A stretch of DNA of 7,916 nucleotides from an uncultured Bacilli bacterium (GCA_947629075.1 CANRCI010000060.1:1-7916), one strand, 5' to 3'. Positions 1-6,221 are shown, counted from the first letter of the stretch. Made by a program: numbers and translations. The notes: a model not told the origin generated them from the letters alone.

Positions 1-284
1 CTGAAGGAGCAACGGGACCTACCGGACCAACGGGACCAACCGGACCAGCAGGATTAGACGGAGCTGAAGGAGCAACCGGACCAACGGGACCAGCCGGACT
101 AGATGGAGCCGAAGGAGCAACGGGACCTACCGGACCAACAGGACCAGCCGGATTAGACGGAGCCGAAGGAGCAACCGGGCCAACAGGACCAACGGGACCA
201 GCGGGATTAGATGGAGCCGAAGGAGCAACAGGACCTACCGGACCAACCGGGCCAACTGGACCTACTGGACCAGCAGCAGCTTAG
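1..284 (+). CDS. Collagen-like Gly-X-Y repeat protein, C-terminal fragment
   Basis: Reading from base 3, the only sensible frame gives 93 residues of uninterrupted Gly-X-Y triplets (GPT, GPA, GLD, GAE, GAT) ending in GPAAA and a TAG stop at 282-284. The start and any N-terminal signal lie off the left edge. Collagen-like proteins of this kind form triple-helical rods, often surface or spore-coat filaments in Firmicutes; that role is family knowledge and is not shown here. No C-terminal globular trimerisation domain, sorting signal or membrane segment follows the repeats, so any folding or anchoring domain would have to be N-terminal. The stretch is clearly richer in G+C than the rest of the window, but this comes mainly from the Gly/Pro/Ala/Thr content: about a quarter of third positions are G or C. 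Glycine is almost always GGA, while the Thr codons vary between repeat copies. The gene is followed by a hairpin terminator. I am confident of the reading frame and class, but not of the function. Confidence 0.9.
   Translation, partial: EGATGPTGPTGPTGPAGLDGAEGATGPTGPAGLDGAEGATGPTGPTGPAGLDGAEGATGPTGPTGPAGLDGAEGATGPTGPTGPTGPTGPAAA
3..281 (+). repeat. In-frame tandem collagen-type repeats (45-69 bp units)
   Basis: The units each begin at GAEGAT and mostly end GPAGLD. They fall at 3-59 (5' cut), 60-104 (15 codons), 105-158 (18), 159-212 (18) and 213-281 (23, the last copy, with extra GPT triplets before the terminal AAA). Copies differ in length by whole Gly-X-Y triplets, so the frame is always kept. 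They also differ at synonymous sites, mainly Thr (ACG/ACC/ACA/ACT) and Ala codons. This pattern fits expansion and contraction by slippage or recombination followed by drift. Confidence 0.92.
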
Positions 285-291
285 ATAATAT

Positions 292-324
292 AAAACTGTA
301 TCAAAATGATGATACAGTTTTTTT
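292..324 (+). terminator. Intrinsic terminator, probably bidirectional
   Basis: A perfect 12-bp stem (AAAACTGTATCA at 292-303 with TGATACAGTTTT at 310-321) closes a 6-base loop. The T-run 318-324 makes it a good terminator for the collagen-like gene ending at 284. On the minus strand the same hairpin ends in TTTTATATTAT, so it can also end the convergent mnmLM transcript. The stem contains the mnmLM stop codon (301-303) and its last codons, so coding sequence and terminator share bases. Confidence 0.88.
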
Positions 325-1776
325 AATCTCAATTAGATAAGGAGCGTTTTCATTATCAGTGTTGTGGTATTCCACAAAATTTAATTTGTTTTCTTTTATT
401 AATTCCTTTATCGCTTTTTCTTCTTTCTTTCCTTCCTGATGTGGATATATTACGACTAGGATAATTCCTTTATCATTTAATAATTTAATACTATCAGCTA
501 TTGCTTTTACTGTTGACTCTTTTTTAGTTGTAATTTCCTTATTACCACCAGGTAAATATCCGAGATTGAATAAAATCAATGATATTTTTTGTTCATAATC
601 TTTTAGTATATTTAAAATGTTCTCGTGACTTTCTTTAAATAATACATAATTATCTCTTTGGTTATCTTTTAATAACTTATCAGTATTTTTTATAGCTTCA
701 TCTTGGATATCAAAACCAAATACTTTTCCTTTTTTAGCAATATTGCTCAAGAATAAAGTATCAAATCCATTACCTATCGTTGCATCTACTACAATATCTT
801 TTTCTTTTACTGTTTCAATAACTCTCTTTTTGACATAATTTAAAATACTTCTTCTAAAACCTTGATACGTATTTCTTTTAGCTAATTCTTTATCAATACT
901 ATTTAGTACCCCAAATTTTTTTATAAGCCAAGTTGGTTCGATTAAATCTTTAGGATCAGGATCACCAGTAATGCGATTGATCACAATATCTTCTTTTAAA
1001 TATTCTAATTGATCACATACGATGTCAGTATATTCTTCTTTAGTTAAGACATGAAATTTTTCTTTATAATATAAGTTTGCTAGAGCAGTATCTTTTAAAA
1101 TGTGTAACATATGAATCTTGATACCTTGAATGTCTTTATTTCCTAAATACTTAGCCGTTTCGATCATTTCTTCCTTAGTTTCATAGGGTAGACCATTGAT
1201 AATGTGAACGACAACATTTATTTTTCTTTTACGAAGTTCATCTAGTGCTTTTTCAAAACTCTTTAAATCATGTCCACGATTGATTAATTTTGAAGTGTGT
1301 TCATGAATCGTTTGCAGTCCCAATTCAACGGTTAAAAAAGTTCTTTTATTTAATTCTTCTAAATAATCATAACATTCATCACTAATGGCATCAGGTCTAG
1401 TTGCAATATTTAATCCGATGACATTATCCAACTTTAAAATTCTTTCATATTTATCTTTCAAATTATCAACCGTATCATAAGTATTAGTATTAGCTTGAAA
1501 ATAGCCAATATATTTACTATTTGGCCACTTCTTTAACATTATCCTTTTAACAGATTCAAACTGTTCTTCAAGTGGAAGAGATTTATCCCCAGCAAAATCG
1601 CCACTTCCCAATTTTGAACAATAAATACATCCACCATTTCCTTCTTCATCTTTATTGGGACAAGAAAATCCAGCATTTAAACTAACTTTAAAAACTTTAG
1701 AATTAAATTTGTGTTTATAAAAATAATCTAAAGTGTAATATCTTTTATTAGAATCGGTATATTTAAATAGATTCAT
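301..1776 (-). CDS. Fused radical SAM (MnmL/YtqA) and methyltransferase (MnmM/YtqB) for tRNA mnm5s2U34 synthesis
   Basis: This 491-residue protein joins two enzymes that are separate neighbouring genes in Bacillus. Residues 1-308 form a YtqA/YhcC-type radical SAM domain: the cluster cysteines are C39, C50 and C53 (CX10CX2C, as in this subfamily rather than CX3CX2C), followed by NIATRPDA (123-130), ELGLQT (151-156) and HIINGLPYET (191-200). Residues about 309-487 match YtqB: SAM motif I VVDATIGNGFDT (329-340), FGFDIQDEA (353-361), the NLGYLPGG signature (404-411) and the terminal APYLIEIKK. From what is known in Bacillus subtilis, the MnmL part acts on cmnm5(s2)U34 to give nm5(s2)U34, and the MnmM part methylates this to mnm5(s2)U34 in tRNAs such as Glu, Gln and Lys. 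Both parts look full length with intact motifs, so a bifunctional enzyme is likely. The ATG lies one base after the patatin stop (TAA-T-ATG) and has no clear Shine-Dalgarno, suggesting translational coupling. The stop lies in the terminator hairpin. The fusion is read directly; the activity is inferred from the families. Confidence 0.93.
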   Translation of the reverse strand: MNLFKYTDSNKRYYTLDYFYKHKFNSKVFKVSLNAGFSCPNKDEEGNGGCIYCSKLGSGDFAGDKSLPLEEQFESVKRIMLKKWPNSKYIGYFQANTNTYDTVDNLKDKYERILKLDNVIGLNIATRPDAISDECYDYLEELNKRTFLTVELGLQTIHEHTSKLINRGHDLKSFEKALDELRKRKINVVVHIINGLPYETKEEMIETAKYLGNKDIQGIKIHMLHILKDTALANLYYKEKFHVLTKEEYTDIVCDQLEYLKEDIVINRITGDPDPKDLIEPTWLIKKFGVLNSIDKELAKRNTYQGFRRSILNYVKKRVIETVKEKDIVVDATIGNGFDTLFLSNIAKKGKVFGFDIQDEAIKNTDKLLKDNQRDNYVLFKESHENILNILKDYEQKISLILFNLGYLPGGNKEITTKKESTVKAIADSIKLLNDKGIILVVIYPHQEGKKEEKAIKELIKENKLNFVEYHNTDNENAPYLIEIKKTVSSF

Positions 1777-1777
1777 A

Positions 1778-3034
1778 TTAAATTATAGTGTATAAATATA
1801 AAGATGCTAGAAATTCTTTTGGAAAAAGGATACAAACTTTTGACAATTCTTTATGGAATTCAATTGGTTTTAACATGAACTTGTAAATAGATTTAACTAT
1901 GAATTTATGATCGATACTATCGTTTAGTTTTAATTTCTTAATACTGTTTATATCTATTAAATTGTCACAGCTATAGTTAATTAGTTTAGTCTTTAAGATA
2001 TGGTTAAATAATTTAACGTTGTAGATGTTGTAATCCGGTATCTCAAATACTTCTCCTAGATATTCAATTATTTTGTTAAATTCTTTATAATCATCGAAGT
2101 TATTGTTTAATAATTTTTTATAATTAGCGATCTTTACTAATTGATTAAATAATCGTTTATCATCTAGAGTAATCATTCTCTTACAGACATAGGCAAAATT
2201 ATCTTTGTAATATTCGTAGTTGCGTTCTAGACTTTTGGGTTTAAAACTGTATTTATCTCCCTCTAGTTTGTTAAACAATTTTAAAGTATCGTTGTAGCCA
2301 TATTTGATATTTTTAATGTGGTTTTTCTTATCGAATAAGAGAAAATTACCAATATCATTTCGCGGTTTAATATATAATAGGTTGTTATCTTTAATTTTTT
2401 TAGTCTTTCTTTTTAGTCCCGGAGCTTCTAAATCGACTACGATAATTTTATCTAGTTTTCCATCTCCCATTTCAATTGCTAAATTGATAGGTACGTTATC
2501 GAAGTATCCACCATCGATATATTTTTCACCATCTATGTCTTTCATCTTAAAAGCTGGGAAACACGAAGCAGAGGCGGTTAAATAATCACTCAATTTATCG
2601 ACATCCACTTCTTTCTTTTTGATTATTAAAGGTTTGTTGGTTGAAAGATTAAAAGTTATGAAACCAAAATCAGTAGGTGACTCCATAAACTTCTTTTTAT
2701 TTAGATACTTGTCGATAATACTTTGTAATCTACTAGTATCCATTCCGTGATTATCAATAATATTTTTACCATACAATTTTGCGACTTGATCAATTCCTCT
2801 TAAATCCTCTAAATCGAAATCGATATTCTCGCCGAAAATAGTATTAAAACCGGCATTTTTCCAAAGTCTTACACATTTACGATAAGTGTTTTGGGTTATA
2901 AAAGCTCCGTTTAGGGCTCCAACTGATGTACCAGTTACTAAATCTATATCTATTTTTAATTTTCTTAGTGCTTTCCAAACTCCAACTTGATAAGAGCCCT
3001 TAGCACCTCCACCAGATAAAACTAAAGCATTCAT
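1778..3034 (-). CDS. Patatin-like phospholipase
   Basis: This 418-residue protein has the patatin hallmarks in order: the oxyanion-hole loop SGGGAKGSYQVGV (7-19), the GTSVG nucleophile elbow with catalytic Ser37, SASCFPAFK (155-163), and the DGG motif with the dyad Asp174. Members hydrolyse acyl esters of phospholipids or related lipids. There is no signal peptide or clear membrane segment, so it is probably cytoplasmic or peripheral. The catalytic domain fills roughly the first 210 residues. The remaining 200 are lysine-, asparagine- and tyrosine-rich, probably helical, and match nothing I recognise. The start was set at the ATG at 3034 because a GGTGAT ribosome-binding site lies just upstream and MNALVLSGGGAKG is the usual family N-terminus. 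In-frame GTG (3043) and ATG (3040) codons fall within that site. It is the first gene of a two-gene unit with mnmLM, 1 bp apart. The family is certain; the lipid substrate is unknown. Confidence 0.93.
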   Translation of the reverse strand: MNALVLSGGGAKGSYQVGVWKALRKLKIDIDLVTGTSVGALNGAFITQNTYRKCVRLWKNAGFNTIFGENIDFDLEDLRGIDQVAKLYGKNIIDNHGMDTSRLQSIIDKYLNKKKFMESPTDFGFITFNLSTNKPLIIKKKEVDVDKLSDYLTASASCFPAFKMKDIDGEKYIDGGYFDNVPINLAIEMGDGKLDKIIVVDLEAPGLKRKTKKIKDNNLLYIKPRNDIGNFLLFDKKNHIKNIKYGYNDTLKLFNKLEGDKYSFKPKSLERNYEYYKDNFAYVCKRMITLDDKRLFNQLVKIANYKKLLNNNFDDYKEFNKIIEYLGEVFEIPDYNIYNVKLFNHILKTKLINYSCDNLIDINSIKKLKLNDSIDHKFIVKSIYKFMLKPIEFHKELSKVCILFPKEFLASLYLYTII

Positions 3035-3038
3035 CTCC

Positions 3039-3049
3039 ATCACCTTTTT
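3039..3049 (-). promoter_or_regulatory. Ribosome-binding site that sets the patatin start
   Basis: On the minus strand AAAAAGGTGAT matches the 3' part of the consensus AAGGAGGTGAT and sits 4 bases from the ATG at 3034. It overlaps the in-frame GTG (3043) and ATG (3040), which argues against these as starts. Confidence 0.6.
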
Positions 3050-3051
3050 AA

Positions 3052-3080
3052 ATTATATCAAAAAAGTTAAAAAAAAAGAA
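3052..3080 (-). promoter_or_regulatory. Probable extended -10 promoter for patatin-mnmLM
   Basis: The minus strand has TGATATAAT (3060 to 3052), a perfect TATAAT with an extended TGn. The -35 region is poor (TTCTTT near 3080-3075) within a T-rich tract. A start near 3045 would leave a leader of only about 11 bases before the ATG at 3034, so an upstream alternative is possible. Confidence 0.45.
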
Positions 3081-3096
3081 TAATATATGTTATAAT
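3067..3096 (+). promoter_or_regulatory. Probable promoter for the GH31 gene
   Basis: TATAAT at 3091-3096 is preceded by TG at 3088-3089 (extended -10). A weak TTAAAA -35 lies at 3067-3072 with an 18-base spacer in an A-rich tract. The predicted start near 3103 puts the ribosome-binding site (3117-3125) inside a short leader. It is back to back with the leftward promoter. Confidence 0.55.
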
Positions 3097-3116
3097 TGTA
3101 TAGATAGTATGATAAT

Positions 3117-3125
3117 AAGGGGTGA
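3117..3125 (+). promoter_or_regulatory. Ribosome-binding site that sets the GH31 start
   Basis: AAGGGGTGA lies 4 bases before ATG 3130. The earlier in-frame ATG at 3109 has no such site and would lie almost at the predicted transcript start, so 3130 is the better start. Confidence 0.7.
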
Positions 3126-3129
3126 CGTA

Positions 3130-5538
3130 ATGTATAACTTGGGTAGGCAGTTTAATATTGATGCTTCAGTTCTAAAAGCTAGAGATGAAGTAATATATGC
3201 TGGAAAAAATTATCGTATTAGTGTACTGAGTGAAAGACTTTTAAGATTGGAATATCAAAGAGATGGTAAATTTAATGACGATGCGACAGAAATGGTTAGA
3301 TGTCGTAGTTTTGATATTCCTAAATTTGAGGTTCGTGAAGATGATGAATTCTTGGAAATAGAAACGTCTTACTTCAAAATGTTCTACATAAAGGGACAGG
3401 AATTTAAAGGAACTAAAGTTAATCTTATGAAGAATTTAAATGTTCAAGTAAAGGGAACAGAGAACATTTGGTATTACGGACACCCAGAAGTAAGAAATTT
3501 CTATGGTAATAATACAACTCTAGAGGACTTTAAAAAGAATACAGCTAGAAATAAAGGACTTTATTCGATTGAAGGTTTTGTCAGTTTTGATGACAGTGAT
3601 AGTTTAAAATTGAATGTCGATGGTTCAATAAAAGATGAAAATGTCGATCACGTCGATATATATTTATTCGTCTATGGAAAAGATTTCGGATATGCGATTC
3701 AGGACTATTTTAAACTTACGGGATATCCTTCACTCATTCCTAGGTACGCTCTAGGTAACTGGTGGTGTAGAACACTACCTTATACAACTGAAGATGTCTT
3801 TGAAATAGCTGATAATTTTATAAAAAATGATATATCACTTTCAGTATTTTTATTAGATAAAGATTGGCACATCAGAAATACGGATAGTGAGAAAGATATC
3901 GAAACGGGATTTACTTTTAATAGTGCTTTGATTCCTAATCCTAAGTTGTTGATCGATGAACTTCATAAGCGAGGTATTAGATTGGGGCTTTCAATCAATC
4001 CTAAAGATGGAATTAAACCGCATGAACAATTTTATGAAGAGGTTAAGAAATATTTAGCACCAAATAAAAATAATGTCATTGAGTTTGATCCTTTAAATCC
4101 TAAATTTTTGGATGTCTATTTAAAAGTTTTAATTCATCCACTAGAGAATTTAGGAGTAGACTTCTTTTGGAATGATTACGATGTCAATAATTTTAAAAAC
4201 TTATGGATTCTTAACAATTATCATTATTTAGATTTGAATAGAAATCAAGAAAAACGTGGTATGATTTTGGGACGTAATTCTCTAAAGGGAGCTCATCGTT
4301 ATCCCGTTTTATATTCTGGTAAGAGTGTTGTCAGTTGGGACAATTTTAAACTTATGCCGTTTTTCAATCTATCAGCCTCTAATATCGGAGTGTGTTGGTG
4401 GAGTCATGACATCGGTGGATATCACGAGGGAATTGAAGATTCTGAACTTTATATCAGATCAGTTCAGTTGGGAACTTTTTCACCAATTATGCGTTTCCAT
4501 TCATCAGGTGGTAAATACTATAAGAGAGAACCTTGGCGCTGGAGTAAATCTGTATCAGCAATTGTCTGTGACTATTTAAAACTTCGTCATCAACTTATGT
4601 CTTATCTATATACCGAGGCCTATAAATATCATAAAGATGGTATTATGATTTTCCAACCACTTTACTATTTATTGCCTAAAGTTTATGATGATACGGTATA
4701 TCGAAACGAATATTTTTTCGGAAGTGAACTTTTCGTAACACCGATAGTTAACAAGAAAAATACGATTATGAACCGTACTATTCACAAGTTCTATCTACCA
4801 GAAGGAATTTGGTACGACTTCTTTACCGGTAAGAAGTATTTGGGAAATAAAAAATACTTAGCTTTCTATAAAGAGCAAGATTATCCAGTCTTTGCAAGAC
4901 GAGGAAGCATCATCCCACTTTCGTTGAAAAGTAATATCAATAATACTTCTAATCCGACTGATCTAGAGATTCAAGTATTCCCAGGAGAGAACAATACCTA
5001 TGAGATGTATGAAGATGATGGAATCAGTTCTTTGTATCAGGGAGGATATTTCTTAAAGACCCAAATCGATTATAATTATCTACCTAGTAACTATACGGTT
5101 ATAATTAGATCCCTTGAAGGTAAGACAGGTATTGTTCCCGATACGCGAAATTATAAAATTAGATTCAGAAATACTAAACAAGCTTTAGAAGTGGTTACTT
5201 ATTTCAATGAAAATAAAGTAGAGAACAATTACTATGTCGATGGTAATGATTTCGTCGTCGAAGTTAACAACATTCCAACGATTGGACAACTTACTATCAA
5301 CTGTAAAGGTAAGGATATTGAAATAGATGCTGTCCGTGTTATGAATGAAGATATCGATGATATCCTATCCGACTTACAGATCCAAACTGTCTTGAAAGAA
5401 AAGATTGCTACCATTATCTTTGGTGATCAAGAACTTAGAAAGAAACGTATTGCACTTAGAAAATTGAAAAAAGAAGGATTGGATAAATCTTTTGTAAAAT
5501 TATTCTTAGAATTACTTGATTATATCAGTCAAATTTGA
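3130..5538 (+). CDS. Glycoside hydrolase family 31 (alpha-glucosidase-like), altered acid/base position
   Basis: This 802-residue protein has the GH31 layout: an N-terminal beta-sandwich (about 1-203), a catalytic barrel from about 204 (RYALGNWWC), the barrel motifs GVDFFWNDYD with presumed nucleophile Asp349, RGMILGRN, HRYPVLYSGKS, WWSHDIGG (423-430) and RFHS with His457, then a C-terminal beta domain and a DUF5110-like segment from about 612 (LEIQVFPG, YEDDG). The last 75 residues are charged and helical. Family members cleave terminal alpha-linked sugars with retention. There is no signal peptide, so it acts in the cytoplasm. No transporter or sugar-pathway gene is nearby, so the substrate is open. 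The oddity is residue 398: the SGD/TGD motif that normally carries the catalytic acid/base Asp reads SGK here. The protein may belong to a distinct subgroup, use another residue, or be inactive. The start was set by the ribosome-binding site at 3117. No terminator follows its TGA before the T-box. Confidence 0.9.
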   Translation: MYNLGRQFNIDASVLKARDEVIYAGKNYRISVLSERLLRLEYQRDGKFNDDATEMVRCRSFDIPKFEVREDDEFLEIETSYFKMFYIKGQEFKGTKVNLMKNLNVQVKGTENIWYYGHPEVRNFYGNNTTLEDFKKNTARNKGLYSIEGFVSFDDSDSLKLNVDGSIKDENVDHVDIYLFVYGKDFGYAIQDYFKLTGYPSLIPRYALGNWWCRTLPYTTEDVFEIADNFIKNDISLSVFLLDKDWHIRNTDSEKDIETGFTFNSALIPNPKLLIDELHKRGIRLGLSINPKDGIKPHEQFYEEVKKYLAPNKNNVIEFDPLNPKFLDVYLKVLIHPLENLGVDFFWNDYDVNNFKNLWILNNYHYLDLNRNQEKRGMILGRNSLKGAHRYPVLYSGKSVVSWDNFKLMPFFNLSASNIGVCWWSHDIGGYHEGIEDSELYIRSVQLGTFSPIMRFHSSGGKYYKREPWRWSKSVSAIVCDYLKLRHQLMSYLYTEAYKYHKDGIMIFQPLYYLLPKVYDDTVYRNEYFFGSELFVTPIVNKKNTIMNRTIHKFYLPEGIWYDFFTGKKYLGNKKYLAFYKEQDYPVFARRGSIIPLSLKSNINNTSNPTDLEIQVFPGENNTYEMYEDDGISSLYQGGYFLKTQIDYNYLPSNYTVIIRSLEGKTGIVPDTRNYKIRFRNTKQALEVVTYFNENKVENNYYVDGNDFVVEVNNIPTIGQLTINCKGKDIEIDAVRVMNEDIDDILSDLQIQTVLKEKIATIIFGDQELRKKRIALRKLKKEGLDKSFVKLFLELLDYISQI

Positions 5539-5544
5539 TACAAT
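5516..5544 (+). promoter_or_regulatory. Promoter of the T-box/leuS operon, inside the GH31 3' end
   Basis: TTGATT (5516-5521), a 17-base spacer and TACAAT (5539-5544) form a good sigma-A promoter. The TGn of its extended -10 is the GH31 stop codon TGA (5536-5538). The start would be near 5551, about 30 bases before T-box Stem I. Confidence 0.65.
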
Positions 5545-5582
5545 ATGGACAATTAATTTGCTGTAGGAAGTAGTAATATATA

Positions 5583-5752
5583 AGTCTATTATAGAGAATT
5601 AGTGGTTGGTGGAAACTAATATAGATAGTATGTGAACTTGTCCTACTATAAGTGAATAGATTAACCTCTTTATCGGTTTTGAGATGCATAGTTTTACTAT
5701 GAATTAAGGTGGTACCGCGATATAATTCGTCCTTATGTAGGACGAATTTTTT
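5583..5752 (+). promoter_or_regulatory. T-box leader, leucine type (specifier CUU)
   Basis: This leader senses uncharged tRNA and controls transcription of the genes behind it. The Stem I base pairs 5583-5590 with 5655-5662 (one G-U pair). Stem I carries AGAGA and GGTTGGTGGAAAC, typical of its proximal and distal parts. The specifier loop reads GTGAA-CTT-G, placing a leucine CUU codon at 5637-5639, which agrees with leuS downstream. A short helix (AACC 5663-5666 with GGTT 5675-5678) stands where Stem II would be. Stem III is CATAGT/ACTATG (5687-5701). The T-box core AAGGTGGTACCGCG is at 5706-5719; its TGGT (5710-5713) can pair with a tRNA ending in ACCA. The antiterminator pairs GAATTA (5701-5706) with TAATTC (5723-5728), which excludes the terminator. 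The identity is very secure; the amino acid rests on the specifier and on leuS. Confidence 0.95.
5724..5752 (+). terminator. T-box regulated intrinsic terminator
   Basis: A 9-bp stem, AATTCGTCC (5724-5732) with GGACGAATT (5740-5748), has a 7-base loop and runs into T's at 5747-5752. It shares 5724-5728 with the antiterminator, so the two folds exclude each other. It probably also ends transcripts coming from GH31. Confidence 0.93.
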
Positions 5753-5771
5753 ATTTAGAAAGAGTGATGTT

Positions 5772-6221
5772 ATGTTAGAATTTTTATTTACTGTCCTGAT
5801 CGTCTATTTAGTTTATTACCTTTTTATGGTTAAAAAATACGATTACAGTTTAAAAGATAAAAAAGAAAAAGTAACAAATAAAAAAGATGATATTTTACTC
5901 CGTGGTCGAAAAAGTAAAAAAATAAAAGATAATAGTACCAGTAAAATTCCTGCTGAAATAGAACTATTAATTATAAAGTATAGACTGGATATGGAGAAAA
6001 TTAATTATCGAGGACTTTTAAAATTAGTTGGATTGGTATGTTCTATCGATATAGCGATAATTGTAACAATTGTTACTTGGATTGATGCCAATATATATTT
6101 GAGATTGTTTATTGGTTTTATTCTTTCAATTCCGACTATTTTAATTAGTTATACAATATTGGGAAAATTTTTTGAGAAGAAAGGTTTGATTAGAGATGAC
6201 AATGAAAGAAATAGAAAGTAA
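5772..6221 (+). CDS. Small three-helix membrane protein of unknown function
   Basis: I do not recognise a named family for this 149-residue protein. It shows a hydrophobic helix at 2-20, then a strongly basic linker (21-58), a conserved-looking amphipathic stretch (PAEIELLIIKYRLDMEKINY, 60-79), two further hydrophobic helices at about 84-104 and 108-130, and a charged basic tail. By the positive-inside rule the linker and tail face the cytoplasm and the N-terminus is outside. The ATG at 5772 was chosen because a purine-rich GAAAGAG site precedes it. The frame stays open back to a GTG at 5709, but that codon lies inside the T-box core and would be translated through the terminator. It is the first gene behind the leucine T-box and overlaps leuS by 26 bases, so it should be co-induced with leuS on leucine starvation. 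A transport, sensing or assembly role cannot be chosen from the sequence. Confidence 0.85.
   Translation: MLEFLFTVLIVYLVYYLFMVKKYDYSLKDKKEKVTNKKDDILLRGRKSKKIKDNSTSKIPAEIELLIIKYRLDMEKINYRGLLKLVGLVCSIDIAIIVTIVTWIDANIYLRLFIGFILSIPTILISYTILGKFFEKKGLIRDDNERNRK

Noticed and set aside
1..284. Tandem repeats that might be a CRISPR array or minisatellite
   Set aside because: The repeats abut without unique spacers, change length in multiples of 9 bp and encode unbroken Gly-X-Y, so they are protein-coding collagen repeats.
2304..2585. Plus-strand open frame of 93 codons
   Set aside because: It lies wholly antisense to the conserved patatin catalytic region, has no ribosome-binding site and shows no recognisable protein pattern.
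3109..3129. ATG at 3109 as the GH31 start
   Set aside because: It has no ribosome-binding site and sits almost at the predicted transcript start; AAGGGGTGA precedes ATG 3130.
4325..4579. Plus-strand open frame of 84 codons in another frame
   Set aside because: It is a shadow inside the most conserved part of the GH31 barrel, with no start signal of its own.
5232..5414. Minus-strand open frame of 60 codons
   Set aside because: It is antisense to the GH31 C-terminal region and has no promoter, ribosome-binding site or family features.
5536..5538. UGA read as tryptophan (Mycoplasma-type code)
   Set aside because: Tryptophan is UGG throughout, and TGA falls exactly at the natural ends of the GH31 and mnmLM genes.
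3130..5538. GH31 gene as a degraded pseudogene because of the Asp-to-Lys change
   Set aside because: All 802 codons are open, the other motifs are intact, and promoter and ribosome-binding site are good, so a specialised or altered function is more likely than decay.
5709..5771. GTG at 5709 as the start of the membrane protein
   Set aside because: This GTG is part of the T-box core, and the extra 21 codons run through the terminator hairpin. ATG 5772 has a purine-rich site and begins directly with a hydrophobic helix.
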